Below, piece after piece: positions 19,928 through 29,133 of a DNA stretch of 64,000 nt (the first letter of the stretch is position 1; each line of letters opens with the position of its first letter). The stretch lies in the NCBI GenBank assembly GCA_905221605.1, contig CAJNDS010001680.1:259501-323500 (forward strand), in the 5' to 3' direction. The translations under genes were made by a program, and so were the position numbers. Source of the DNA: Symbiodinium natans. Taxonomy: Eukaryota; Sar; Dinophyceae; Suessiales; Symbiodiniaceae. Below the pieces are notes generated by a model, which saw only the letters and a list, made by a program, of their open reading frames with translations, was not told where the DNA came from and ran no database searches.

Positions 19928-20069
19928 TTTGGGATGTTCCCCCTTATACTAGCAGTCCGAAATAGGGATTATAGTACTCCCCCCCCAAACAAAAACAAAA
20001 AAGAAATAGATAAAAAGTATAATCCCTGACAATCCCTATTAATGCCTGCTAGTATAAGGTGGAGCATCC
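19928..20069. mobile_element. F2 fold-back element
   Basis: TTTGGGATGTTCCCCCTTAT and ATAAGGTGGAGCATCCCAG are inverted. The centre has poly-C, A-rich AAAAACAAAAAAG and CAATCCCTATTAATG. No clean target duplication is visible. Confidence 0.8.
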
Positions 20070-20455
20070 CAGCTTTAAACCCTAAAGCGTTCAGAATGCT
20101 TGAAGTGGAGGGTGTGTGAAGTGCTTCAGTTATTGCCAAAAGAAGGTTTGCTTCAAACTCGAGGGTTTAGGGTTGAGGGTTACAAAATCTTCTAACTCCC
20201 CAAAGCAGAACAGATGGTTTCCCCCCTTTGTGCTGCGGAACATTCTTGTGGCTTTTTTCTTTGTCCCTGGCCAGGAGCTTACTGTTCAGCCCAATACGTG
20301 GTGGGGCAACCTGGCTCGCCCTAAACCTTTGGCTAGGACTTTTGAACCAAAAACGGGAACGCTGTCCTTTTCCAAAAAGGGGAACTCTTGTTTATTCCTA
20401 GGTTCCATTTGGGTCCCTAAACCCTAAGCCCCTATATATACCAGAAAGCCTTAAA

Positions 20456-20490
20456 CCCTCATCTGCACAAGCAACCCCGACGAGGTAAGT
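20456..20490 (+). repeat. Inverted partial copy of the exon at 20726-20884
   Basis: CCCTCATCTGCACAAGCAAC and CCCGACGAGGTAAGTACC are the exact reverse complement of 20720-20758, including the GTAAGT donor. The match continues into CCCTAAA on both sides, giving a palindrome with a loop of about 130-200 bp. Confidence 0.9.
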
Positions 20491-20643
20491 ACCCTAAACC
20501 CTAAACCCTAAACCCTAAACCCTGAACCCTGAACCCTGAAAACTCCCAGCTTCCTCTTGGCTCTAAGGGCTGTGCAGGGTTTCGGGGGTACGTGGTGGCT
20601 TTGGGTGTTTGGGAGTGGGGCTTCCCGAGGTCATAGCCGAAGC

Positions 20644-20719
20644 TAGGGTTTAGGGTTTAGGGTTTAGGGTTTAGGGTTTAGGGTTTAGGGTTTAGGGTTT
20701 AGGGTTTAGGGTTTAGGGT
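20644..20719 (+). repeat. Telomere-type array (TTTAGGG)
   Basis: Eleven near-perfect units, forming the right arm of the inverted duplication with the CCCTAAA units at 20492-20535. Confidence 0.95.
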
Positions 20720-20725
20720 ACTTAC

Positions 20726-20884
20726 CTCGTCGGGGTTGCTTGTGCAGATGAGGGCGGGTGGTGATGCATTCTCTGAATCGTCCTTTATGGGTACATTTGT
20801 GGCAAACCAAGTACGAGTTGCGAGAGTCGAAAAAGATAAAGGGCGACAGGAACTGCGGGGGCCCCAGAAGGCCCTAACCCTCAA
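20726..20884 (-). CDS. Minus-strand exon-like fragment with GTAAGT donor
   Basis: On the minus strand the frame includes TWFATNVPIKDDSENASPPA and LICTSNPDE, followed at once by GTAAGT, a consensus 5' splice site. Its last 33 bases recur in inverted orientation at 20456. The downstream intron side is replaced by an array within six bases of the donor. No family recognised. Confidence 0.45.
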
Positions 20885-20892
20885 ACACTAAA

Positions 20893-21042
20893 AGTAGAGT
20901 CGAGTCCCCCAACCGATGTTTGGGGTGCAGAACGTGCCGCACTTTGCACAACGGTTGCGTTCTTCTGTGCCAGCTGTTCCCATCCGATGTCTCACGCAAG
21001 CACTGTGGCTGCGGGCTTAGGGGGTTCGATGGCTCGGATGAT
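20893..21042 (+). CDS. Cysteine-rich coding-like fragment
   Basis: The frame reads SRVESPNRCLGCRTCRTLHN and GCVLLCQLFPSDVSRKHCGC. Cysteines occur as CxxCxxC, C, C, then CxC, with histidines nearby, reminiscent of a small zinc-binding module but not matching a named finger I can verify. It continues open into repeats to 21138. No start or splice signal identified. Confidence 0.35.
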
Positions 21043-21260
21043 TTAACCCTAAACCTCAAACCCAAAACCGTAAACCCTCAACCCCGTTTCGGGTTCAAGA
21101 GCCCTAAGTCCCAACCCGAAGCCCTAAACCCTAAGTAAGTCCTAACCCCTAAGCCGAATCTCTGCAGCCTAACACCACGTACTTCCTAAACCCTAAACCC
21201 TAAACCCTTAACCCTTAGGTTACCGATGGGCCAGCTTTAGGGTACAGGGTTTAGGGTTTA

Positions 21261-21317
21261 GTCTGTGGCCGGAAGCTTGTCGAAGCGAAGGCATTCAAGG
21301 AGGCCATCAGGCGCAGT
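21261..21317 (+). CDS. Short coding-like fragment
   Basis: VCGRKLVEAKAFKEAIRRS, 19 codons, lies between a TTTAGGG stretch and a G-run. It is charged and helix-like with coding-type codons (GTC GAA GCG AAG GCA TTC AAG GAG). Too short to classify. Confidence 0.3.
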
Positions 21318-21329
21318 GGGGGGGGGGGG

Positions 21330-21510
21330 GTTTAGGGTTTAGGGTTTGGGGTTTAGGGTTTAGGGTTTAGGGTTTAGGGTTTTAGGGTTTTAGGGTTTTA
21401 GGGTTTTAGGGTTTTAGGGTTTTAGGGTTTTAGGGTTTTAGGGTTTTAGGGTTTTAGGGTTTTAGGGTTTTAGGGTTTCAGGGTTTCAGGGTTTCAGGGT
21501 TTCAGGGTTT
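21330..21510 (+). repeat. Telomere-type array converted to TTTTAGGG octamers
   Basis: TTTAGGG units give way to about 13 octamers TTTTAGGG, then four TTTCAGGG units, then TTTAGGG. Each variant is clustered, as expected from unequal exchange or slippage. Confidence 0.95.
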
Positions 21511-21698
21511 AGGGTGAGTTGAGGGTCACATCTGGCATGGCAATAGTTGTCGGTCCAGGTTTAGTTTGCCTCCAAAGTCCGTTGCTCAAAAGGGTCCAAT
21601 TGCAATTGTCTTCGGCCCATCTTGTCAGCGCGAACTTGGTTTACCCGGGCCAATCACCTGCATCCGAGCTTGTTCAAGGGATTACGACTCGAACCCCT

Positions 21699-21806
21699 AA
21701 GGTTGTACCCCTAAAGGTTCCCCTGAACATACTTCTGGGCCCTTATACTACCTCAAGAACCGTACACAAAGGGTCCCCCAAACCCAAGGGTACAACCTTA
21801 AGGGTC
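21699..21806. mobile_element. F9 fold-back element
   Basis: AAGGTTGTACCCCTAA and AAGGGTACAACCTTAAGG are inverted. GGCCCTTATACTACCT in the middle also occurs in the tandem F9 relative at 54692-54868. The shared leader CAAGGGATTA(C/A)GACTCG precedes both. Confidence 0.7.
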
Positions 21807-21838
21807 CAAGGTACAAGCCCGAGACAGATCTTCTAGGT

Positions 21839-21952
21839 ATTTGGAGGTTCATGGGTAGCTATCATCGGGCTATAGGTCAAGCAGCTCTATAGTGGAACCT
21901 TACTTAAGGTACTTATGACCCTACTGATAACTACCCATGAACCTCCAAGTAG
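21839..21952. mobile_element. F1 fold-back element
   Basis: TATTTGGAGGTTCATGGGTA and TACCCATGAACCTCCAAGTA are near-perfect inverted ends. Confidence 0.88.
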
Positions 21953-22030
21953 GTGGAGTTTATCATCTTCTACCTGGAGACCTCGACAAAGTTCGAAAGT
22001 GAGCTTCCTGATGCAACGCAGCGCCTGTGA
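21953..22030 (+). CDS. Coding-like fragment abutting F1
   Basis: 25 codons, VEFIIFYLETSTKFESELPD followed by ATQRL and TGA. The element end supplies AG immediately before the GTG. Strong codon pattern (ATC ATC TTC TAC CTG GAG ACC). No family recognised. Confidence 0.38.
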   Translation: MEFIIFYLETSTKFESELPDATQRL

Positions 22031-22073
22031 CGAAGCTTCTACCTAGGACCTTGGAATGGTTTTTATTGTTTTT

Positions 22074-22200
22074 GGTTCAAGAGGGTCCTAGGTTCATGGA
22101 ATCTTTTCTCACCTTGTTGTGTTGGTTCAAGGGGGTGCTATGTTCCGGGAATCTTTTCTCACTTTGTTGTGTTAGTCTAAGAGGATCCCATGTTTAGGGC
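22074..22200 (+). repeat. 50-bp tandem repeat, 2.5 copies
   Basis: Units at 22074, 22124 and 22174 begin GGTTCAAGAGGGTCCTA and include GGAATCTTTTCTCAC(C/T)TTGTTGTGTT. The third copy is incomplete. Confidence 0.85.
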
Positions 22201-22610
22201 TCACGGTTTTTGTAGGATATTTAACCGACCCATTTAGCAAGGAGTAAGCGGGTGTCGGTTCGGCCCCAGTGTAGTATGAGTTCAAAAAGGACAGAGCGTT
22301 GATATGTGCTGAGTGCCACTAAGACCGAACTCCTAAACCCTAAACCAATCTAGGCGGGTGGCAAAAAATCACAAACCCTACATAAACCTTATATAGACCT
22401 TTGTCCGAGAACCTCGGCCTTTTGCACCCATAAAGAGATCCTTCCTTGACAGGGTTGCTCCCCCCCCCCCCCCCCCCCCCCCCAAGACTCGAGGGTTTAA
22501 GGGCTTAGGGGTTTAGGGGATTAGGGTCTAAGGGTTTGGCAAAACTTCTTGTTGTTTGGGGTTTAGGGGTTTAGGGTTTAGGGTAGGGTTTAGGGCTTAG
22601 GCTGAAGCGA

Positions 22611-22958
22611 TTGTGTAGCCACGAGTGCTGCTCCTCTCGGAGCGGTATGTGCTTACCCGGCTTTCGCCACAGCAACTCGACGGGTAAGTGGTGTTACCCA
22701 AGCCTCCCCTTAGAGTTCGAACCGGCTTTAGGGAAGACCGCCCTCTCTAGCCGAAGCCCGAGCCTGAGGCAGAATATCAAGGAGGGCAAGAAGGGCCTCT
22801 TCGCAAATTATCCCATCTACTCGACTACGCTCCTGGGCATGTACGGTGTTTCTTCCGTCAGATGGGCTTGTCGGCATTGGTTTGGGGCTGGTACGCGCCA
22901 CAGTATCAGAGAAACAGTGGTCGGTTGTGCTCGTTGTCGTAGCCGTCGTGATTCGTAG
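22611..22958 (+). CDS. ORF of 115 codons, unknown
   Basis: The middle (SPSLRQNIKEGKKGLFANYP, IYSTTLLGMYG) is the most coding-like part, ahead of GGTGTTTC that could be a weak donor. The first part is cysteine- and serine-rich. A second frame (22846-23166) rich in valine overlaps the end. No domain recognised. Confidence 0.3.
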   Translation: MCSHECCSSRSGMCLPGFRHSNSTGKWCYPSLPLEFEPALGKTALSSRSPSLRQNIKEGKKGLFANYPIYSTTLLGMYGVSSVRWACRHWFGAGTRHSIRETVVGCARCRSRRDS

Positions 22959-23387
22959 TTACGGTAGCGGGAGTGCTCATAATGCTAGTGGCAGGGTCGT
23001 TGTCACAGCTCTAGTAGTAGTGGCCGCACTAGAAGGAGGGCTCAGGCAGTATGTCCTTGAAGTTGCAGTCTTATGCGGCTTCAGGTGTAATGTTAAGGTC
23101 GCTTTAATAAACCCCCCCCCCCCCCCCCCCGGATTTGTTCCGGCGCTGGGTCCAAACAAACTTTGAAAGGGGTCGGGGTGGTAATAGTAAAGGGGGGGGG
23201 ATGGGCTGGGTCTGGATTGCTGTCAGTAAGTAGCCAAAGAGGCTTGCTGATGGAAGAGAGTCCCAGACCGGCATCGCCCCGTTCGCCGGACTTTATTAAT
23301 GTCACCCTTTATTATTACGATTTCGAGGCCTCGTGGGGGGTAGCCTTGGCGGATTTGTTCGGGAGCTGTTTTTTAGAAGGATTTTAA

Positions 23388-23618
23388 GAAGAAATCGATG
23401 CTTTTCGGTCAGCCACGAAGATCAGGATTTCTGAGCCTGGAGCCGGTTCAAGAGATCGGCAAAATGAAGCTGTGTGGTCTCGGCCTCGAGTGAAAAGAGG
23501 AGTACTCTCGGAAGCACATTTGGGAAATTCTCCCGGAAAAGTTTCCACTATTACCACCCGTTTTTTGATTACGACCCCCCTCAAAATGGGGTTTAGGGTT
23601 CGGGGCAGCCTAACATAA
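23388..23618 (+). CDS. ORF of 76 codons with built-in TTTAGGG
   Basis: Open from after TAA to TAA, including EIDAFRSATKIRISEPGAGS and GVLSEAHLGNSPGKVSTITT. A single TTTAGGG is translated as GFRV near the end. A minus-strand ORF of 82 codons (23384-23632) is equally plausible. The segment around 23535-23585 is similar to 23655-23705, which shares CCACTATT(A/G)(C/A)CACCCG. Confidence 0.28.
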   Translation, partial: EEIDAFRSATKIRISEPGAGSRDRQNEAVWSRPRVKRGVLSEAHLGNSPGKVSTITTRFLITTPLKMGFRVRGSLT

Positions 23619-23628
23619 TGGAAACTGT

Positions 23629-24033
23629 TCATGAAACAAACTTTTGGGCAAAAATCCCGGCCGGAAAAGTTGCCACTATTGACACCCGGTTTATAAAGGT
23701 GACCCTAACATTATCCGCATATGGGTAGTTGCCTACATCAGGGTCCAAAAAAGGGACCCATGCGGTGGACAGGCCTGCAGCAAACTTACCTAAACCGTAC
23801 GCCCATCTAAACCTTAAGCCCCAAACTGAACACTTTGATTGTTGATGGGGCCATGTGATGTTGTTGGTCTCCTGCCTGCATCGAGTAACCTCGCCCGGAG
23901 CTGATGGAGTACCGTGCCCAACGTGGCTAGTTGCCTCACGCCTCTGCAGTTTGTTATAGGTCCTTTGAAGTAGCACCCACAGTGTTTGCCTGCGTGCTGG
24001 GCCGGTGGCAAAGAAGTCCACGTAAACCCTCAA
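23629..24033 (-). CDS. Minus-strand ORF of 134 codons, unknown
   Basis: This long open frame crosses several repeat-like segments, including GGGCCGGTGGCAAAG, a member of the dispersed GGTGGCAAA motif. It has a TTTGG-derived basic and aromatic composition. No domain recognised. Length alone is not compelling. Confidence 0.2.
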   Translation of the reverse strand: MRVYVDFFATGPARRQTLWVLLQRTYNKLQRREATSHVGHGTPSAPGEVTRCRQETNNITWPHQQSKCSVWGLRFRWAYGLGKFAAGLSTAWVPFLDPDVGNYPYADNVRVTFINRVSIVATFPAGIFAQKFVS

Positions 24034-24161
24034 AAGAAAAACAACCTCCTAATTCCTATACCCTCAAGCCCCTAAACTGAAACTCTTTAATTCCAGGCAC
24101 ACCCCGAAACCCGAAACCCTAAACCCTAAACCCTAAACCCCGAATGAACACCCATGTTTGA

Positions 24162-24242
24162 CCCAGGGGCGAGAACGAGGGCGATCCTCTCGGCCTGACA
24201 CCCTCCCAGGCCTCGGGCTCGGAGTCGACCGAGGGTTTCGGG
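24162..24242 (+). CDS. Coding-like fragment between facing arrays
   Basis: GENEGDPLGLTPSQASGSES followed by TEGFG, ending in TTTCGGGTTTAGGG. It is acidic and serine-rich, likely a disordered segment. Left side CCCTAAA, right side TTTAGGG. Confidence 0.32.
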
Positions 24243-24271
24243 TTTAGGGTTTAGGGTTTGGGGTTTAGGGT

Positions 24272-24500
24272 TCCGCATTTCATGCTTCTTTGGTGTTGAG
24301 GCAAAGGTTCGGAGTTTGTGTACACAAGGCTTGAGGCTATCATTTCTGTTCCGTAGCGCTTCTTTGAGGGTTCAGGTCTTAGCAGGGTTTTATAGGGTTT
24401 AGGGTTGACAACCAAGGTAAACTGGATGTTGGGGATGTGAAAGAACAACCTGAAAGTTCCGCCGCGGAATCTCAAAAGCACAGCTTCGAGGCTTACAGAT
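24272..24500 (-). CDS. Minus-strand ORF, unknown
   Basis: On the minus strand SVSLEAVLLRFRGGTFRLFF and HIPNIQFTLVVNP look coding-like. The frame then passes CCCTAAACCC as NPKP and continues to a second array. No family recognised. Confidence 0.28.
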
Positions 24501-24598
24501 GTTTTGGTTCCTTTATCTGCAAAACATGGTAACAGGTCAGAGGATCCGCGGCGTTCCTGGAAACAGGCCCTAAACCCTAAACCCCAAACCCTAAGCCC

Positions 24599-24706
24599 AT
24601 GTGTTCAAGACAGCTACCGCAGGTAAACCTCCTGGCAGCTCAAGGTGAGTATTCCGTGAAGTTGGAGCCTGAGGGTTTCAGGGCTTACCTTTCTGGAGGT
24701 GTTTAG
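24599..24706 (+). CDS. Complete 35-codon ORF between facing arrays
   Basis: ATG follows the last CCCTAAGCCC unit and TAG lies in the first TTTAGGG unit. The peptide begins MCSRQLPQVNLLAAQGEYSV and continues with KLEPEGFRAYLSGGV. GGTGAGT inside could be a donor instead of codons. No family recognised. Confidence 0.35.
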   Translation: MCSRQLPQVNLLAAQGEYSVKLEPEGFRAYLSGGV

Positions 24707-25076
24707 GGTTTAGGGGAACCCTAAACCCTAAACCCCAAAACCCCAAACCCTAAACCCTAAACCCTTATAATTGGGTTACTAAGTACCCTGAACCTCCAAG
24801 GTTAGGTGTTAGAGGCTGGGGTTTGTCGGCTACAAGGGCTGACATCAAGAGGCCTCCATGCGAAAGGGGTTTCGTAGGATTCAGGCTGGGGGGTTTTGGG
24901 CTTTGCTGATGAATTGATCTTGAGGTTGCTTGACGCATTGGGGGTTCAGGCATAGTAATACTCGGAGCTATGCCTATAGGTCTCTTCACTTCTGTTCTAG
25001 ACTCAGAGCAGACACAGCCAGCCTACTCATAGCAAGTACCCATATGTGAACCCCGCAGCGCTAGACAGGCACTGCT

Positions 25077-25196
25077 TGCTTGAAAGCTTCATGGGTGGCT
25101 ACATGTGCAAGTTCTCTTCCGAAAGTCGGAAAAGAGCTGCAGCTACAGTAACGCTGCTTATAAACCTTTTTACAACTACCCAGGAACCTCCACGTA
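25077..25196. mobile_element. F1 fold-back element (diverged)
   Basis: CTTGAAAGCTTCATGGGTGG and CTACCCAGGAACCTCCACGTAG form the inverted ends. Confidence 0.65.
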
Positions 25197-25205
25197 GAAA
25201 CCCTT

Positions 25206-25400
25206 GTGAGAGTGTTGAATGCCTGTAGTCTTAAGAACATGGAGCAGTGTTCGCATTTTGGGGGTGGCGGCTCGGATGGGCGATGCCGCTCAGAAAGGGA
25301 GAAGCAACTGCTACCAGGTTTTTGGGATGTATTTGGTTTAGGGTATACAGTTCGCGGAACGGCAGCTGTGAGCAAGGCAATGTTTCACTTCATGGCCTGA
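25206..25400 (+). CDS. ORF of 64 codons, unknown
   Basis: Includes RVLNACSLKNMEQCSHFGGG, then LLPGFWDVFGLGYTVRGTAA and a stop after a short hydrophobic end. It is crossed by one GGTTTAGGG. No family recognised. Confidence 0.3.
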   Translation: MRVLNACSLKNMEQCSHFGGGGSDGRCRSEREKQLLPGFWDVFGLGYTVRGTAAVSKAMFHFMA

Positions 25401-25432
25401 ATGTCTAGCACTAAACGCAACCCCTCCGGCTA

Positions 25433-25681
25433 ATGCTAAAACTAGGCACGCTTGGAACCAAGGTAAAAGTCAAGAAGCTCGTGCTCTGGAACCACCAGCA
25501 CCCCAAAGCTGAAAAGAAGAGGCCAAGAAGCCACAACCATTGTCTTGAGGCAGAACCAGCAGATGATCGAGAGCTTCCTGAGCTAATGAGCTATGGATCC
25601 GTTGAGCCTTGTACGGTTGACCATAGTTGGCTTGGTGCTGAGAGTTTGGGCGAAGGGGACTACCTTGGACCACCCTTTTGA
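25433..25681 (+). CDS. ORF of 82 codons, charged
   Basis: Lysine-rich first half (KVKVKKLVLWNHQHPKAEKK) and acidic second half (EAEPADDRELPELMSYGSVE). An alternative frame in the same place reads EATTIVLRQNQQMIESFLS, so one of the two is coincidental. No domain recognised. Confidence 0.28.
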   Translation: MLKLGTLGTKVKVKKLVLWNHQHPKAEKKRPRSHNHCLEAEPADDRELPELMSYGSVEPCTVDHSWLGAESLGEGDYLGPPF

Positions 25682-25992
25682 AAAGATCCTCTAAGGGAAT
25701 GTCAGGGCCCTTTTAGGAGTATATTCAGGGAACCTCTCAGGGGTACATCCCTAGGGGGGAAAAGCAAAATGCTCACACAGGGCTCAGCTAACACACGAGG
25801 TCAACCCTCCTGCAACTACAAGCCCTGTAGGAAGAGCCACAAGCTTGCAGCACTGCGCAGCAAGCTTGACTTTTCACCTTGCGCCTGCGCAACCTGCGCA
25901 ACGCAACGGCGCAAACCGCGCGAGACAAACCTTGTTGCAACGCACATACTTCCCACGTAGATACATGCACGCAGGCGCCTCGCTCCGAGTAT

Positions 25993-26068
25993 GAACCCTA
26001 AACCCCAAACCCTAGGCCCTAAACCCTAAACCCTAAACCCTAAACCCTAAACCCTAAACCCTAAACCC
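25993..26068 (-). repeat. Telomere-type array (CCCTAAA)
   Basis: About ten units, the first few degenerate and the last seven perfect. Confidence 0.93.
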
Positions 26069-26212
26069 TTCGTTCATCTATTACTGTTTGAGTTGTGTGT
26101 ATGCTCGGGTGAAGATCTGGTCGGGGATGTATTCCTCGCGATGCGAGCACTCTCGCTTGCGATCATGTCGCTGGGCATGAGGCCGGGCAACCGCGAGGCA
26201 GTGGGAGGGTAA
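26069..26212 (+). CDS. Coding-like fragment with possible donor
   Basis: 47 codons from the array edge: FVHLLLFELCVCSGEDLVGD and VFLAMRALSLAIMSLGMRPG, then NREAVGG and GGTAAGG, which fits a 5' splice site. Hydrophobic and methionine-rich, helix-like, with strong GC3. No ATG at its start, so it may be an internal exon. No family recognised. Confidence 0.45.
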   Translation, partial: FVHLLLFELCVCSGEDLVGDVFLAMRALSLAIMSLGMRPGNREAVGG

Positions 26213-26349
26213 GGCTCCGCTGCCTTAGAACATCCTGCCTCCCCTACGTAGTCCCCCTCACCGGATTGCGCTTGTTGGTTTGGGTTCGTACCCTAAACCC
26301 TAAACCCTAAACCCTAAACCCTAAAGTTTCATGTTCTTCCGGTTTCTGG

Positions 26350-26451
26350 TTAGGAGGAGTAAGGGGGGGCCCCCATCAACGTTAGAGTTTCCTCCTCTGA
26401 GTGCCGTAGGGCGATCTCCTCGAGGCTGGCCCGAACCTGGCCTTGGGGAAC
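26350..26451 (-). CDS. Minus-strand coding-like fragment
   Basis: From the array edge on the minus strand: QGQVRASLEEIALRHSEEET and LTLMGAPPYSS, then TAA. An amphipathic, glutamate-rich helix-like stretch with coding-type codons. The left neighbour is a CCCTAAA array in the same orientation as the right one. Confidence 0.42.
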   Translation of the reverse strand, partial: VPQGQVRASLEEIALRHSEEETLTLMGAPPYSS

Positions 26452-26558
26452 CCTAAACCCTAAACCCTAAACCCTAAACCCTAAACCCTAAACCCTAAAC
26501 CCTAAACCCTAAACCCTAAACCCTAAACCCTAAACCCTAAACCCTAAACCCTAAACCC
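26449..26558 (-). repeat. Long telomere-type array (CCCTAAA)
   Basis: About 16 perfect units without variants, one of the least degenerate arrays here. Confidence 0.96.
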
Positions 26559-27047
26559 TACTCGTAGCTTTTCCCGAGCCAACTTTCGAACCCCGCTGTG
26601 CTGTGGCTAGTCGGGTGCCAAAAAAAAAACCCTTGGCGATGCACTTTTGCAGTTCACCGCTTCTGTGCCCATGGGGTGAAACATGCCCCCTTTTTAGTGT
26701 GGCGCACTGCGTGGCAGTCATTGGGGCAGGGCGACTTCTCAACCCTAAAAAACAACCCCTAAACCCCGAGCGCGGTTTAGGTTCTGTTCGGGTTTTACAG
26801 TAGGGTTTAGGGTTTCAAGGTTTAGGGGTTTAGGGTTTAGGGGAGGCCCTCCACCCTGAATTGGTGTGGAGATCTGGCTAGCAGTTCTTGCTACTGAGTC
26901 CAGTCTAGAGCTGGAAGCCTCCTTAAGCCCTATTTAGGGAGTTTAGGGTGTAAGGTATATAAAGTACAAGTATGTCCAATGTCCAATGTCCAGGGTTTCG
27001 TCTCGTTCCTTTATTTTGTCAGGCTACTTTTTCGTCTTTCACAGGCC

Positions 27048-27152
27048 CAAAAGGGTCCATGTACCCATGTGGTATACACTTGGGCCTTAAAGGGGTTCCT
27101 ACACAGTAGCAGCTTTCGGCCCGAAATATGTCCTATACAGGTACACGGTCCC
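27048..27152. mobile_element. F8 fold-back element
   Basis: GGGTCCATGTACCCATGTGG and CAGGTACACGGTCCCC are imperfect inverted ends. CTTGGGCCTTAAAGG also occurs at 57910-57924. Confidence 0.65.
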
Positions 27153-27205
27153 CAAAAACTCAGACCCTAAACACTAAACCCTAAACACTAAACCCTAAAC
27201 CTTAG

Positions 27206-27303
27206 GGAAGGGTACTGGCTGCCACGTGGCTTGTTGAAACCTTTTCTCGATGCCCAGATGACCAAGCGTTGAAAGCGAACTGGATGTTTAGCGCAAGGCT
27301 CCA
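27206..27303 (+). CDS. Coding-like fragment abutting F6
   Basis: GRVLAATWLVETFSRCPDDQ and ALKANWMFSARLQ, about 33 codons, open from the CCCTAAACC edge to the F6 terminus (GTGCAAGGAGGG). No family recognised. Confidence 0.35.
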
Positions 27304-27447
27304 ACGTGCAAGGAGGGCCCCCTCACTGTCTTCACTGTTGTTAAACTGTTAAGGGACGTCGAACCTAGTTTTTGATCCTTACAACCCAATTTGGGGTCCT
27401 TACAGCTTTACTTATAACCGGGGGGGGGGGGGGGGCTTTTTGTAGGT
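27303..27447. mobile_element. F6 fold-back element
   Basis: GCAAGGAGGGCCCCCT begins the copy. The right end is a G16 run in place of GGGGGGCCCCTCC. AACCCAATTTGGGGTCCTTA is shared with the copy at 993. Confidence 0.65.
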
Positions 27448-27544
27448 TTCTTTTGGGTTAGTTTTAGGGGGTTGTAGTACCCCACACCACAAAGGTGCTA
27501 CATCCTAAACCCTAAACCCTAAACATCAGGAGCCTTTAGGCAGA

Positions 27545-27960
27545 TCTTTTCTTCACATATCGACATATTGACATGCTGTTTTTATCTGTATGTACCTGCA
27601 TAACAGTCCTCCAAGCGTATGGCTATACACCTGTGAAGTTATCTCGTGGATCTAGTTCTCCAGTCATGTAACTATTGAGCTGTGCAACAACAGGACCTTA
27701 CAATTCTATGTATGCAGGTTTGTAGACGTCTAGCTATAGTATCGTAGGAGTTGAAAAACAAACTTATGACTTGCACGTGGGTATAGGTATAGTACAAAAA
27801 AAACTTTGTACGGCTCGTGAACCAGACATCTATACAGTTACATATGTCCATACTTCTAGAACTCTAAATACTTGTAAAGCTACTTACTTGCGCAATTGTA
27901 CAACTATACAGTCGTGTAACAGTAGCTATATACCCTAAGCCCTAAAGCCTCATTATACAC
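27545..27960. other. AT-rich tract, no gene seen
   Basis: About 400 bp of AT-rich sequence with short repeated TAGCTATA, TGTAACTAT and CTATACA motifs and no open frame of note. Function unknown. Confidence 0.55.
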
Positions 27961-28030
27961 AACACGATTTCTGTACCCGGTAGAATTCTCTGAAGGGTAG
28001 AAAACTAGGGGGATGTAAGGTACTTGCTTG

Positions 28031-28154
28031 GAGGTTCATGGGTAGTTCGAAGCAGGGTTAGAAGTAGGGCAACTGCAACTATGGTTGGTTCTACCCTTTA
28101 TTCAGGGTACGTACAACCCTACCCATAACCACCCCTGGAACTTCAAATAAACCA
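28031..28154. mobile_element. F1 fold-back element
   Basis: CTTGGAGGTTCATGGGTAGTT begins in the left arm and AACCACCCCTGGAACTTCAA ends the right arm. The right end is diverged. Confidence 0.75.
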
Positions 28155-28569
28155 TCAATCCTTATAGACCTCCGAGACATTTTCCATGTAAGAGCTCCCA
28201 TCTTTAAACACTTGGAAACATACCCCCCAACAGAAGTGGATCTAGCAGTAGACTTCTGACTACCCCTGAACCTTCAAATCATGCCCCCCATTCCCTAAAC
28301 CCCAAACCCTAAACCTCAAACCCTAAACCCTAAACCGTAAGAACCAGCAGGTTGGTCTGGGGGGCAGTTCGGCATCCCTCAAGTTTTGAAGTTGCCGTTT
28401 TTTGTAGCAAGCCTGGCCGCTTGACTGAGTGTTTCAGGTTCTTGGGGTTTAGGGTTTAGGGTTTAGGGTTTGTTGTGATGATTACTCTGCTTGTGACTGC
28501 GATGACTACGATTATGATTATGACGGTTATGATTATGATTATTTTTCACAAGGATTGTTCTCCCTCCAG

Positions 28570-28736
28570 GTCATACCCCGCCAGGCAAGCTCAAGCTGAG
28601 CCAGAAGCGGTCCGAAATGGCTGCCGCTTCAACCTTGTACAAACCGCCGCTTCAGGGTTCATACCCGCGCAGAGCTGCACACCAGTACGTGAACTGTCGT
28701 TACCAACCTAAGCTGCAGAAACCAGAGTATAGAGCT
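28570..28736 (+). CDS. Exon-like fragment with acceptor and donor
   Basis: TGTTCTCCCTCCAG precedes and GTAAGT follows the segment at AGAGCT|GTAAGT. The frame reads HTPPGKLKLSQKRSEMAAAS and TLYKPPLQGSYPRRAAHQYV, proline- and basic-rich. The frame stays open through the donor to 28805. This is one of the few places with both splice-like borders. No family recognised. Confidence 0.42.
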
Positions 28737-28982
28737 GTAAGTTTAGAACTGCCATACAACTATGAACCTTTCGAAAGACAGGCTCATGTTTCGTGTACCT
28801 TTTAGAGCACATGAAATCCTAAAGAGTTTTCAAAACTTGGAATCAGCATGAGTCACCCATGAACCATATATGGCGTTTTTAAGCTTGGGAACTACCATGA
28901 ATCGCGAACCATTCGACAGAAATGTGCTTGTTTCATGCACCACCATGAACGACCCACGAACCACAAAGCCGCAAGCATAGAC

Positions 28983-29063
28983 CCCTAAACCCTAAACCCT
29001 ATACCTTAAACCCTAAACCCCAAACCCCAAACCCCCAGACCCTAAACCCTAAACCCGAAACCC
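28983..29063 (-). repeat. Degenerate telomere-type array
   Basis: About ten units of CCCTAAA, CCCCAAA, CCCAGAC and CCGAAA variants. Confidence 0.85.
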
Positions 29064-29133
29064 TGCCTGAACCTGGCTTGCCCTCCCCAAGCTGCCAGAG
29101 GCACGGGCTTCGAGCCCTGAAGCGGCAGCAAAA

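Noticed and set aside
23101-23130. Poly-C and poly-P runs as part of a real proline-rich protein (22846-23166)
   Set aside because: The run length is likely unstable and the valine-rich remainder of the frame has no coding pattern.
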